Assembly: GCF_040115645.1 (NCBI RefSeq)
Contig: NC_089543.1
Span: 6,944,001-7,008,000 of the forward strand
DNA from: Euwallacea fornicatus
Taxonomy: Eukaryota > Arthropoda > Insecta > Coleoptera > Curculionidae
Length of the DNA: 64,000 nt
Direction: 5' to 3'
The position numbers and the translations under genes were made by a program. How positions within the stretch are numbered: the first letter of the stretch is position 1; every line of letters starts with the position of its first letter. The notes under the pieces were generated by a model, which saw only the letters and a list, made by a program, of their open reading frames with translations, ran no database searches and had not been told where the DNA came from. Positions 1 to 14,200 of this stretch are shown here, piece after piece.

Positions 1-3000
1 ACGAAGAGTGAAGAATAATGTGCAAGTCATAACGTTGTATCAACAATTTGTTACACTCACTTACTTAACAAGCAATTATTTCTGGTACTATTTTAATAAC
101 TGATTTCAACTCTAAATAATTCATTACAAACGTATGTGTGTTGTGCGACCTACGTTTTAATTCGTTAGACTTCTGAGCCGATTCTGACCGTAAAACATCC
201 AGTCCAAACTGGCATTCGGTATTTAATCTCAAATGATTTCACTCATTTTTAGGTCACGTGAAATTTGGCATTAAACGTTCATATGATAACAAGTGGGTTT
301 GCTTGTTGCGGAGTTTACCGCCTTCAATCTCGCAACTAAGCCCAATATGAATTGCAGAAGCCGCTCGCTCCTCCATGGGTAGTTTGCTCTGAGTTAAGAA
401 TGTACTTAACATTTGTTATATTGCCCATTGTCAGTAGTATTTATCACAATAAATTTGTTCAGTGCCCGCAGTGAACAATAATTGCTATAAAGGGCAAAGA
501 CACCTTGTACAAGCAAAGGAAATTATTGTTTTATTATCAGGTTTGTGTACGTACATACATACGTTATCTACAATAAGCTATTCGCACTGCACAACAGGTA
601 CATGAGAATTTTATGCCGAAAAGTAAGATTTAAGGCAGTCGGTAAAACATGACATAGAGTAGTCGAAAAAAGACGCTTCTTCAGACGCAGTTCAAATAGA
701 AATTCAACAAATATAAAATATCTCGTTGACTTCCAGAGCAGACATTCATTTTCGATATCTACTCGGCAAAAATATTAGATCAGGTTTGCACTTATGCCAT
801 TTACATCATTTTTAGTGTTTACCTTTACACATCGAACATTATCAAATAATTGTGCATCATAGCAATTTTCACGTAGACGCAGTTTTGTAAGTCAATTTAT
901 TTGACGCCTTCCGACCCTTTTCAGAGAACAACTCATGAGACCCTTTTTTTAATGAGCAAAGCGAATCGAGTCATGACTAGATTTGAAAGGTTCTCTTAAA
1001 TTGATACACCGGAACGGTTTTCATTCGACTGCTTCTCCCACAATTAATAAAAACCCTTAGCAAAGTTCCAAGAGAGGTGCAATTCATTTACCAATTTGTA
1101 CACGTGGTTTTTTAAGGTTCAAATTTTTTGAGCAAACGAACAGCGCACAAACTAGTTATTTACTGACGAATCCGTGACATGATTGCTTTGGCCCACAACA
1201 TTACGGAAAGAATAATTAATACATTGTTATAGCATTCCATGCATCGCTTATTACATACTTGCCGTAATAAAAAGGAAGCGCGTAGTTTTACATAAGAAAC
1301 GTGAAATAAACGCATGCTCGTGAACATAACAACGTCTGATAAGTATCTAAGGATTCTTTCCTTAATACCACTTTTCAAACAGATTTAGACGTATCGGCCT
1401 CAGTCGACGTTAGATTCGTTCACCGACTGCTCCGTCCTTTCGGTAATGATGCTTAGATTTTTTCAAATTAAATTTTGAGTCTGCCATTGATTCATACCGT
1501 TACGGCCCTGTTTATAACTGTATTCTTATCATTTTACTATTCGGTATTGAGCCGTGATGTAAATTCTAAAGATTTCGATTTGTGTTTGAAAAAATGTTTA
1601 TGACAGGTACTTCTTGCATGCGTACTTGCAAAATATTTCGTTCTTCGCTTGGGATCCTCGTGGATTTTCACTAGACAGCGAATCTGTTCTTGATACAACA
1701 GTAAAAAGATATGTTACTTTATTTGCTTAGAAGCAACTGGTCTTCTCTGCGAACATACATGCATTGAATTGTATTCTTCTTTTGTAGTGTTTCCATTAAA
1801 TATTGTCTGTAAGTGGAGTGTACATACTTGTGGCGGAGCCCTATTTTAGATTAAATTATTCATTGTTTGTAAATCTATTCCTTGGTGCCAAATAGCGGAA
1901 ATATTAAGAATACATGAACACGTTATTTTAACTTCCTGTACATACACTTTCTGCGTATCTTCTTAACGTTTGTTTGTTTTGTCTCGTTGCTACGGTTACG
2001 CTTATGTTACGCGTTAAATAAGTTTATTACTTTATTGTTGCGCTCGAAGCTCAAAGTACGTGCGAGTATGTCCCTAAGTTCGTCTTAGGTGTGCAAAAAG
2101 CACCCCGTGTAAATAAATGCATAATCCAAAAATTGAATTATTTCACTCCGGCTTCATAAAAATCAAAAGAATTTTTATTTGTACACAACTACGGAAATTT
2201 TCATTTGTTAGTTTTTTTCTGAAGAAAACGTTTAAGGCTCAAAATGATCTAACCTCGTTTTGAGAAAAATAGACCTCAAGCGGCAACACCTGACGTTGAC
2301 CTAAAACCGAGAATTTAATTTAACGTTAAAAGCAATCCATATTAAGTTTAAAACTCTGAGTAATATTTTTGCCATTGCTGCTGTGTTGGCAAAATGTCTC
2401 GAATGTATGTAAGTAGGTAGGTTTAGATCGATTCGAGATACGTACACACATCCAGCCAATACACGTAATAAATATTCGTAACACAGGTGTCCAGGTGTGA
2501 TAAAGTAACATTTATTAATTTCAGTTGACCTATTGTTGTTTAATTACTCATAACTTTGAATTCTCCATATGGCAATACGGACATGTGGTTTCTAATGCCA
2601 TGTAAAATGCCAACGGAAAAAAAAACGCGTAATTATTTTCTAAAGAAAGGTTTCGTAAATGTTTTCGTGCGACATGAAAAAGTTGAAAGAAAAAAAAATT
2701 CTGCGCTACAAAAAGAAGGGACTTTGAATACAAAAAGTGAAGCGCGACAACATAGCAGACGCATCATGCCCGCGACTCCGCGACCGCTTCTCGATCGTTG
2801 TTCCTAAAAACAGTAGACTTGAAGGCGAAAGTGGAAAACGCAATGAAATATAAATAACTTGTACGTTAAGATTTTTCATATAGGAATTTGGAATTGTTTT
2901 CCACCGTCATGACCGGCAAGTGCGATTAATTTAGACGTGCCTTAAAATACTCTAAAACCTCACCTCAGGTTAGCCGGTTCATAGCCCCGAAAAATACATA

Positions 3001-5919
3001 AGTAGTGACATTGGCATTAAAGTAGTGCAGCCCTGGGTGCAACAAGGGTTGCAGAGCGAACGCGTAGCATTTGCCTATTTATGACCTCCGAATTAAAGTC
3101 AATTGTGTCAACCTTGAATCCCTCCAAGATGAAAACAAAACTATATAATTACGACACACAGCCAGAAGAACGTGACGTAAAATAATACGCGACGGGAGCG
3201 ACCGAACGCGAATTGAAAGCGACTAAATGCGGCTGGTTCAGACTGGGCCCTCGTAGGCTACCGACCTGATCAGATCAGGCCCGGCCCCAGGCTAAGATGG
3301 GACTCCCTGCCCCGCTCCTTATTTAATATAATTCCATTTTTGATTGTAGATTTTCGGTTTAGTTTCTCTCGTACTCCTGATCACGGTTTACTCCTTCCCT
3401 CACGTATAATCTATTTTTTTTTTCCGGTTCGCAAAAATAACTTTTTGATCACACAAAACGAGTTGTAAAATGACACTTTAATTGCCTGAACATTGAAATT
3501 TGTTTCAATAAGTGGAAACTTCGCAAAGCTCCAACACCGCTCTACGCATCTTCCACCCCACACGTTTGACTTGTTTTCAGTGTTTCGAAAATATTTCGTG
3601 GAAAGGGTCAATCGTGTCCTTCAAATAATTCTATCGAATAACATTATGATTACCAATGACGAACGAATTTAATTTTCATTCTTATTCGATCACGCATTTT
3701 TATATTTTTCAATATATCTTCTAACTATCGATTCGGATAATGACAACTTTTAAAGATGACCAATCAGTGTACATACTTGCACTTACACTTCAGAACAAGT
3801 ATTTCACTTTCTTCAAGCGCAGATGTGCATACAACCAATCTCTTTGAAAAGGCGTAAGTGTACTAAGCAAGATTAGATAGTATTATGAATTACCCATGAC
3901 AATATATTACGTCCGATTCCGTAGTAGGCAATGTAAATTAGTAGCCACCACGAAATAGAAAATTTGGAGCTCCGAAAATCCGAAATTCGCACGTACGCCA
4001 CTGGCTTCTCAGTGACCAAATTTACGGACTTGTCAGTGTTTTTGTATGTTTCAAAGTCATTTTTGATAGAGTTTTCGTGGCGTGATAGTTTTTGCCCTAT
4101 CGAGCTTTCGAATCACATGTGAGAATTTCACGCCCAGGTTTTAAATGAAATTCGGAAATTTGGTAATAAGACGTTTTATTAACGAACTGTTTTACACAAT
4201 ATCTCTTGCTATAATTCGTAATATAAAATGCTAAACGAAACATCTCGATTATATGTTAAAAGGCGTCCTACGGTTATTAGTTACCACTACTGGCACAGAA
4301 CCTGCATTTACGAAGAAATACAAATAATTATGGCATGGTACATAAAAGCCGGTACCCTATCAAGCATATTAAATAAATTGCATATTTACGCATTTTAAAA
4401 TGAATTGCAAAAGATCGATTGTGTAAAAATAAAACACAATTACATACCCTTAATATTATCCTTAATGAAATTCTTTTGCAGGCAATTAAATTTCAAAATG
4501 CGTTTGTCGTAACAAAAGCTCGACTTGAATTCTTCATGTCACTTTGGCCCAATCAATTGAATACCAAATTTGCACACGTTGGAAAGAAATTGCCGAGAAG
4601 GAATTGAAATGGTTTCACTGAACATTTTATTATTTTTCTACATCGAACATTTGCTTGATGTTTCTTCCTGATTAAAAATCACGTTTGGTATACGGGACGA
4701 GTCAGATTTTAAGGATCAGCAGCAGTAGGAGTTTCAGCTACCGAATCCCATCGAAATTCGTCGTTCGACTTCTCTTCTAATTTTAAATATTTCGTCCAAG
4801 ATGGTACCCTTTGTTTTTGTCGCATTGAGGTTACGATTTACATGAGATTTTCACCAATTTATTGAACGGTTCACCAGGTCAAGGTCAAACACTATTTTGG
4901 CACACGTATCACTGACCACAGATGTTAGCGATCCGTGATTTAAAAAAAATTCCCTTCGATTTTTCTTGATCTTAAGGGCCAGTCCTAAATATGTTATGAA
5001 AGTTAACAGAGCAATGATGTTTTTCTCACCGGGCATCAGCTCGAAAAATGGCCTAATTTAGTAACATTATTTATGTAACAAAGTGAATTATTATAATACA
5101 AAGTGTATTAGAGCTCTATAGGCAGCGATCTATTAATAGATATGTCGGTGTCTGGACATTTATTGAAACGAAGATGTTCTTGCTTTTTTTAAGTAGCTTG
5201 GAAGTTGGACGTTAAGCGCGTTCATTACACACATCTCTCGACGAATTCTCGAAGATCGCAATCTTTCCCGGCTATTTGGCACAATTTTAAAACTTATGAA
5301 AGTTCGTTACCTGCGTCACATCACTTTGGTCACAGCCTCACACGTACGGAATACACATAGTAAGTTAACGAAACATTTCGACTTAACCGGAACAGACAAA
5401 TTTGCGATAAACATACCCAGTGACTTAAACTGCACGATTTTTGGTTGCAGACAATAAATGCATTTAATTGACCTTGATTTGGCTAGACAAAAAAATTGTA
5501 GGTCATATTTGGGCCTCGCAAATTAAATACTACAAATTGGATTTGAAAAGATAATTATAAATAAGGATGTCTGAGTGGATGCAATGAATGAAGACTAGTC
5601 ACATTATGTATGTCGGTGAAATTTGTATTTTTTTCTTTTTTATAGTAGAAACAGTTTTTGAGATTGTTACATATGTTCTCTCGTACCTCACATTCGAATG
5701 TAATTGAAAGAGTGCCTTCGATTTTTGAAATCGCTCTAGAACGAATCGAACAATTTTCAAAAGCGGGTCCATTTCGGATAAGGGACATGTCAAAACGCAC
5801 ACGTGTAGATCCGCTAACGCAAAAAACGTACTTTTTCTTTATTGCTAGCAATGTTCCACACCGGTCGGATTTTTGCATTGATACGCGTATCCGTGCAAAA
5901 ACTGTAGCTGCTTAAGAGT
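1..5919. other. Gene-free AT-rich stretch
   Basis: I recognise no protein domain, splice-consistent exon series, tRNA or rRNA here. Open frames are short (at most 107 codons), lack family resemblance and overlap each other on both strands. A slightly GC-richer patch at about 3170-3320 has no open frame of note. The stretch lies downstream of syndecan and may hold part of its 3' untranslated region or distal regulatory DNA, but nothing in the sequence proves that. Confidence 0.5.
5871..5900. repeat. 30-bp imperfect palindrome
   Basis: The sequence reads TTTTGCA, then a perfect GATACGCGTATC core, then TGCAAAA, so almost all of the 30 bp is self-complementary. It lies about 20-40 bp before the start of a solo transposon arm. 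It could be a protein-dimer site or a fragment of a transposon end. Confidence 0.45.
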
Positions 5920-6167
5920 TTGAAAAAAAAAACATAAAATCTAAAAAGTAATGGATAAATAATAATTTCGGCATGGTCGATTCGAATCGCGTACGCACCG
6001 AGATGATTCACGTGTATACAAAAAGGGAAATATTTCTTCTAATCTGGCAGAGGATGCTCGCTCGTACTGCAGTAGTACCTTTGCCGTTTATGCATAAGTG
6101 AAGTCGGTTACTGCGTTCTTGTTTTCTTAATCCCGATTTCCACTAAATATACTCATAATTTCCAACA
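5920..6167 (+). mobile_element. Solo arm of a foldback DNA transposon
   Basis: From about 5938 this stretch matches the right arm of the foldback element at 24238-24768 in the same orientation, and both inverted arms of that element by reverse complement. The match is nearly identical between 5996 and 6167, including an internal CTGCAGTAGTACC block, and ends at the same terminal sequence TTCCAACA. The inner edge is less clear and fades around 5920. No partner arm is visible nearby, so this is a solo or truncated copy. It shows that the arm sequence is a dispersed family. Confidence 0.75.
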
Positions 6168-6639
6168 ACACATGCCTATGTGTATTTGCACGTGCGATTG
6201 GTGCGTGCGAAAAGGGCCGATATATTAATGCAAATTTTCTGAGGTAGATATAACGATCATTTAGCGTAAAAACACATTTGATTGGCGACATTTTTAATAC
6301 TATGGAATCGAGCGTTATTAAGCCTAACAACAGGGTATATTTCTGGGTACGATCCAGTGGCCGATAAAAGGTGAAACGTAATCAAATCTAGTCCTTAAAT
6401 CTTAAAAAAAATATTTTCATAAGTTCCTCGACGATGGTTCAACATGGTTGTGTGATATTGTCAGTAAAAACACGAAAAACTGATGAACGGTAGCTGTTTT
6501 TAAGGTGAATCGAAAATAAAATCTAATACCTACCTATTAAAGAGTTAGAATTTTATATTTTGATTTTATTTACAACCAGATTGTACAACATTATTCTAGT
6601 TACTATACAGTTCGAGCCTGAATAATTATAATCAGTTTA

Positions 6640-6700
6640 TTAAAAAATGTTATTATAATAATTAGTATTACTATTATTATTTTATTATTGATACGAATGT
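6640..6700. repeat. ATT-rich low-complexity run
   Basis: Irregular TTA/ATT trinucleotide repeats, degenerate, no coding meaning. Confidence 0.6.
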
Positions 6701-8181
6701 AAGAATTGCTCAAATAATATATTGGGTTAATCAAGGAATAATAGTTATACGCAAAAACCAGTATGTTTCCCCTTGACAGTGTTACACTGTTTCGCCAACA
6801 AATTGTCAGATTGATATAACAGAAAATTTTTGATTTTATAAAAAATAAACAATGTATCAACAAGGGATAATTAACATTCAGCTATCTTATTAATGTAATG
6901 TCTAAAGCTATATTGTTAATGTTAATTCTATGATTAATGTTACAATTATAATACCTAATACAATATTTCAAAGCACAATGGTTAGAAATAAAAATTGCAA
7001 GATTTTACCACTAACCTCATTCTTTATTGTCAGGCATTTTAAATTGGGTCTAAAGAACTAAAACTGATTTTGGGGTAAGTGAGTGGAGCAATTTCAAACC
7101 CATTCAATCTCACAGTTTTTATTTTATATACATATTGCTTTGACATCGATTTGATCCATATGTGATTAAGCTCCCATCAAGATCAACACAAATTACTCCA
7201 TCATGGCACAATACATAAGGAAAATAACACCTAAAATAAATATAGTATAAATAAAAAGTATTACGATAAAGTGAGTACATAAGTTTTTTTGAAAAATTGT
7301 AATTCCCAATTTAATCTTAGAGCTGTAATCACATAATGCATGTTCTTTTCTTGCAGAAAGTTGAAGGTGTGCAAGCTGACTATTAATGGGTAAAATTTTC
7401 TGTTACATCTCGCACTCTTAAACATCAGCAAGCGAAGCGATTGAAAATATTCCCATAATTTTATTATTTTCTCGTTTTAAATGTTACTGCGCTCCCATCC
7501 AATATACAGTATTGATATTACTTCAGTAAATTTGTCAACAAATCTTAACTTTTAATAAGAGGGAGGAAATTTAGTAGTTAGAGGAATGTATAGCTGCCTA
7601 AAAATAACAAAAAAAGAAAGACAATTTTGCAAAATGACGTTTTAGTTAAATATTACTGTAACTGTAACGATAGTTCTAATTATTACTTAGTGTAAGATTA
7701 ATTTGTAATTCCTAGATACCTACGTTAGAGAAACGTTTAAGTATGCAGTATAAGCTATGGTTAATATCATTAAAGCCAGTCAAGATCAACGTAAATCTCC
7801 AGTATTAAAATCTCAGACTATATACTGTATACTCAAAAATTAGTGGACGTTAAAATATGTAGGTTCATTTTTATGTTTCACTGATATATACATTCATTAA
7901 GACATATAAGACTGAAAGATTGCCTTTAGACAAATTCGAAAACCAATTTTGTACTTAGTACAATACTTATGAATTTGTTCGCTACCTGTTGGCAGTAACA
8001 ATTACTCAGACTGAATCTTTCTCCTATCTGTCACATTTTAAAACGTAAAGAATTGAAGTTCGCGGTCTCTCTTATGCTGCGTTAATAAAGCTAAATATAA
8101 ATTTAAATCTCTTCCTTTGAAGCAAAAAAAAATTTACGAAGATTCAGTCCTTATTAAGTTGCCAGCAGCCAACCGATTTGT

Positions 8182-8187
8182 TTTATT
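8182..8187 (-). promoter_or_regulatory. Candidate Sdc polyadenylation signal
   Basis: AATAAA on the minus strand, only about 29 nt after the syndecan stop codon. That is unusually close, so a more distal signal (another AATAAA lies near 7458) may be the one used. Confidence 0.25.
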
Positions 8188-8215
8188 TTAATCGTCCCTG
8201 ATTTTAGCACTACTT

Positions 8216-11200
8216 TCAAGCATAAAACTCCTTGTTTGTTCCCCTACTATACGAATTTGAGTTCGGAGACTGTTTAGGTTCCCCTAGTGCGTAAGATCCT
8301 TCATCTTTTTTACGCATTCGGTACACGATGAACATCACCACCAAGATCGCACATAGAAGTCCTACCACAGCTCCGCCAATCACAGCTGAAAAAGAAATAT
8401 AATTATTAGCACAAACTCGTGCGTACAGGTAAATAATTTCGCTCGGTTTCGGGTAAGCCTATTGGGCATTTGAAATTGACAAATTAATGAACAATACGCG
8501 ACCGAATAATCTCGTGACCATTCTGACATGGAAAAGTGTTTTTCGTTATCCCTTGTTCTAGATTCAGAATCTATCATTAACGTGATTTTTTGAGTTTATC
8601 GTGCGTGCTATGTTTAGATTAGTCTATAATCCTAAGGTAAATAATAAAATTACGTTATCGCCACTGCTCACCAAGTATGGCAAGGTCTATAGAGATTCTA
8701 AATATTGTGGGATATCTCTAAAGACATCTTTGTAGTGAAAGTCACATAAGTTGAAAGGAACGTTGAAGAAATTCAAGAAGCATCGTAAATTACGACAAAT
8801 TCCTTTGTGTTTGTGAGATTTAAAAGACACACATGTGAAATCATGCGATCGATTGGATTCAAAATATTCTTACACCTGCCGAATTCAAAAGCATTCTCAA
8901 CAAATGCTTTCATCGATGTTTCGATATCGGCTGTTTGCTGCATGGGACGACGAAAGGTGTTTTGAAGTACATCTATGAGCCTGATTGCGATTTAATTTGT
9001 TATCACTCGTTCGGTTCAAAGAATATTTACTAGTTTCGTAGACGCGACGTTTCTTTCCGGAATACAAAAACCGAAAATTTCCACAATTGTGATATTACCT
9101 GCTAGAATGCCTGGTTGGGAGAAGAATGATGTAGGACGATCTTCTGGTTTTGGATTCATGATGACGCTCGTATCTTCGGTTGGAGCGATTCCGATGGGGC
9201 CTTTATCTTTATTCGCAGTATTAGGGATATTGTAATCTAGATTTGACTCTTTCTTCGGAACAATTTCGTCGATACTCGGAGGACCTGGTTATAGTTTTCG
9301 ATCAATATAACGTAAAATCAAGAATAACCAAAACCATATTTAAACAACTATTTGCACGACTATGTGAAAACTCACGATCTGGCTTAAGGTTAAGTTTAAC
9401 TTCTGGAATTTTCGGAGTTGAGTCTCCATCTTCGTCATCATCTCCATCCGGTGGACCTTGTCCCGAACCGCTAGATTCCAAATCTCGATTCACCTCCCCA
9501 TCGTATCCGCTGCCTTCAATTTCGGCATCTCGGTCAAACTCGAATTCTCTGTTATTTCTTAAAGTGTTCTGGAAATTCAAATTTAAACGTAATTAAAATG
9601 AGAAAACAATTAATTCTAGGCGCACTACGTAAAACATAAGCAAATATCAAATAGAAGTGTTGTTTAGATAATCCTTGAAATTGAAAATTCTGGCCATAAC
9701 CTAACGTGATGGAACCACTGATAAGTTAATATCTATTAAGTCATTTGACTGACGACAATACGAATAATAAATTATTCACGTAGTTTAATTACTGGATGAG
9801 TTTTTAAAATCCTCAAAATTAAAATCTGTTAAAGTAGAAAATTTGCACATTACTGCTTCTACACCGTCAACATCAATGCTAAAGCTGATTATATTTGTAA
9901 ATCAAGGGAGCGCACGATGATTACATAATTCTCATTATGTGAACCCATAAAAATATTTTCTCCGACTTGCAGTTAACTACGCGTTTGGTACGTCCTAATG
10001 CTAACTTGTAGCACCACGAACGTAATTTATAACATCATGATGGGCATGACTCGCATTGCCCTAACAACGTTTCACTGTCAAAATCGGCTTCACCTTCTCA
10101 TAAGAAATATTTAACAAAAGTATGCAATACCTACCATAAAGAGTCTCCCTTTTAATTTATTGATTGTGCCCGAAATTAAGGTTGAGTCGTCATTTTAACT
10201 ATGACTGAACAGTCGCAGCGGATCCGGTCTTTATCGAACATTTGCGAGAAAATAATTTATGGAAAATATTCTCAATGCAAAACGTATTTGGTAACTGATC
10301 ATGAGAGCTGCCAAAGCAGCATTGCAGGATAATAAAGACGTAACTGTTTAGTTCGGCGGCCTTAGGTTAAAGAAGTGATAGAAATCAATGCAAATTATAA
10401 TGAATTTCGTAGCGACAAATGTTCACATTCAAGGAGCATAACTATCTCAAAGATTTTTAAAAAGTAGCATTCCTGCTGACATAAAGATACGGTATAGCAT
10501 GTGTATGCATTTAGTCATGGTAGGTGTAGTAGGTCTAGGTGTAGGATGATGTCAAATATAGTATTAGAGACGCGCCTAACGAAAAAAATCAACAATTTTA
10601 TCTGCACATTGACATGTTTCGTATATTACTGTCCATGTGTAAGCAACAATAGCTCAGAAATACATACATGCCATCTTAGATACTATATGTATATTGTATA
10701 ATGGGTTACAAGAGGTTAGAGCTGCGTGTTGCATCTGTAAAAGTAAAGATTGTGTTTAAATACAAAGCGTTGTTAATCTCGCAGGATATGCGTGTTACTT
10801 ACATGATTAGATTTTACTACTTTATTAGACCCGGGAAATGTGGGTAAGTAGTGTCAAATTATTAATGAAAACAAATCAATATTTGTGCGCCCTCTACACA
10901 CATATGGATTCGCTTCCCGCCCTGTTCCGTTCGATGATGCCGCCGTTATTCGTTTGGAGCAGATTACTTGGAAAAGCATCTGACCAGTATCACGTGATAC
11001 CATTGTGCCCCTACATACTTCCGATTGCACTACTGTGCTTTTTATTCCGTACTTGTAAACATTTCTCCCCAGTCGAAAATAAACGTGCTCTTTTGCGTGA
11101 AACACATGTTTACTTTGATATTACCCATTTGCCGCAATCAAATGTGACGTAGCTTATTAAAAATACATGTTAAGTTTCAAAAAAAATACGTTTTGATTAA

Positions 11201-14200
11201 AACATTGATCAAGTTGGTCTTTCAGATTCGTTCTTTGTTGAAAACAATTGGAATTATTGTCATGGCATCGTTATTAGTGATGATTAGTCAAAATATTGGG
11301 AATTTCTGAATTTCGATATCGAAAGTTCTTGACCTTCGTGAACTGCTGTAAAACAAATAAATTTTGCCGATATATCTATTGACTAAAAACTTTTCTTAGA
11401 ATATATACAGGGCGGTCCAACAGGAGCGCCCCGGACGATTACGGCTTTATTAATGTATTTGATGAAAAATTGTTTTTACACTTATACGTACGATCGTACA
11501 GGGTACATTTTAAAAATATTGTCATTTATACAGGGTGCGAAAAAAAAGATACGATGCAAACTTACGTTTTTTTTTTAAATCTAACACCTTATATTTTTGA
11601 AAATATATCACATTAGAAGAAGAAAGTAATAGAAGTAGAACACTAGATAGGTCTAAAACAAATACGCATTGAAAAATTTAACGAAATGTAAAAAACGCAA
11701 GGGACAAGAAAGCATTTTTTTCAACGTGAAATGAATTACTTAAGTACCGTTTTTTGACCGGAAGGTCTTAAGAACGGATACTTCTTCAAGTTGAAAATAG
11801 TTTTCTTGAAATTTGATAGAAAAGGTGCGCAAAAATATTTATTACATCTCACTCACTTACGATTTAGAATATTTTGCTTATTTTAAATGGAATGCAGACA
11901 TTTTTATTTATTCATTAAAATCACTATTTAATGCCCTTTCAAGCGATACCAATACGTCCTATACCTACCTTTAACCGTTTCTCATAAAATGAGGTTTCGT
12001 TTAAATTTAAATAACAACACGGCATAAAACAAAGTACTGTCAGGGTATGACTTGGATTCGTTTCCATGGTTACAGAAACAAAAACATCAGACTGTAATAG
12101 TTCTTCTAAAAATTTCACAATTTTTGAAAATATACATTCGAAATGACGACCACTATTTTGGGTACAAAGTTCAATGCGTTTTTGAAAAGACAATTTGACC
12201 TTTAATAATGTTTCCGGTGGTTCTTGGTAAATTATATCTTTAATATATCCCAACAAAAAGAAATCCATGCAAGTAAGATCGGGTGATCTTGCTGGCCACA
12301 GTTGAGGTCCTCCTCGTCCAATCCATTTTTGAGGAAATAAACTATTAAGAACGTTTCTCACATTTCGATGAAAATGTGCGGGAGCCCCATCAAATTGGAA
12401 CCACATATTTCTTCTTATGATTAATGTGCCCTTTAAGGTCGTACATATAAGTGTAAAAACTATTTTTCATCGAAACCATTAATAAAGCCGTAATCGTCCC
12501 AGGCGCTCTTGTTGAACCACTCTGTATATAACAAATGGTTATCATGCGCCAATGTACATCCCTTTTTTTACCATTATTATTTTCTCAGAACATGTTATTG
12601 AGCAATTTGCAACTCTACGTTAGTTTTGATACATGCCATGTTTAAATGGTTCAAAATTAAATTTCAATCTAAGTATTAAATCTTTTCAAATTACACAGTA
12701 AGCATATTATAATTTATTGCAAACCCGGCGTGTTTGGCGATAAAACATATTGCGTTAAATGTCTGAAACAAAACTATTTACCAATTTAAGACCATCAGTA
12801 ATACATTAAGACCGCCCGAAAAAATAATAATGGAAAGGGAAAAAATATCCATTGATGGCTCTCTTTTTATGTAAATTATCGGTTTTCTATCGATAGACAC
12901 AATAGAAACTTAAAAAAAAAAACTTCCTATTAGTTCCATCAATTCATCCATCGTAGATTGTATAACAATAAAAATGCACTCGACAATACCCAATACATCT
13001 TCCTTAATTTTATTTTTAAGTTATTTTAACGCCGATTGATTTGAATTTCCGTTCATACTTACCTTCACATGGCCGTTGTCTATAATACGCCAGAGCTATT
13101 TTTAGCCAACTAAACATTTTTGCTGTAACGCGAGTGGTGCATTTCGATTTGTTTATCAAATATTAGAAAAAATTTAACATTTATGGAATATTGTTTGAAA
13201 TTTAATCTCGCTTAAGCATACATACAACATCTCCAGAATCACTCGGTTATGACAAAACAGAAAAGTTTAAAAGAAAAACTCGAACTAACTTGACAAACAG
13301 TGGTAATATTCACGGCAGCAAAGTAGGTACTTAACGTTCGTTTAAATTATTATGTCACACGGATTGAAATCTTGTTTATATACTTGATGCGTAATAATAT
13401 ATGCCACATGATTCACACAAATTTCATACTCCTATCAAGTCCTCATGAAAATTGAATTACAAAGGTTTGAATAGCGTTGGGGAAACTATAACATGGGATG
13501 TGCATACAGTTACCTTGAGCCGCTTTCATCTACTATTTCCCACCTATATATTTTTATAAAAGGTTACCACCTGTCAATTATCCTAAATTAAAATCAGATA
13601 ACGTACTGAATTCTTTTTTATGCATTATTACATTATTTCCTTATAAAGGAACTTGGTTCACGTGAGGATTGAGACCCTCTCTCCAAAATTATCTTTATTA
13701 GTCAACAACACATAGAAGTTCCACATGCCTAGTTTTACCCAACTTGCGATCGGATGGTTTATCGCATTACTTTCTATGTATATCAATAATTACTTTTTAC
13801 TTACAACTTAGAAATATGTTTAAGGAATTTAAGGTTGAGCTGGATGCACATTAAGTGTTTTGATGCAAATTTTGCAATTATACAGAACCATCATTACGAG
13901 TACCTCTAATTTTTTAAAAAAGATTACAAATCATTAAATATGTTAAAATATAATTATTTTTATGTTTCAAAATCAATTCAAAAATTTTAATACTTTTCAT
14001 CTCAGCTACGAGAAACACTTACTTTTATTATGATTCATATGTACAAGTTAACTGAAAATACATAACTGACTTTCTCGTTTGAAACAAAGAACAATAATTA
14101 TTATTATTTAGATTTGCTGAACTTATTTGTGTAAATTATTTTTTGTTGAAAACAATTCAAAATATGGTTTAACACATATCAATTTTCAAATTTTCCACGC

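Larger units (their letters stand above)
6168..8215. other. Gene-free stretch, probably partly Sdc 3' UTR
   Basis: AT-rich DNA without a recognisable gene. It includes an ATT-rich low-complexity run at about 6640-6700. As it lies directly 3' of the syndecan stop codon on the minus strand, the part nearest 8215 should contain the syndecan 3' UTR. Its extent cannot be read from the sequence alone. Confidence 0.5.

Noticed and set aside
5555..5915. Overlapping open frames on both strands (up to 107 codons)
   Set aside because: Composition is low-complexity, three frames overlap, and none resembles a protein family.
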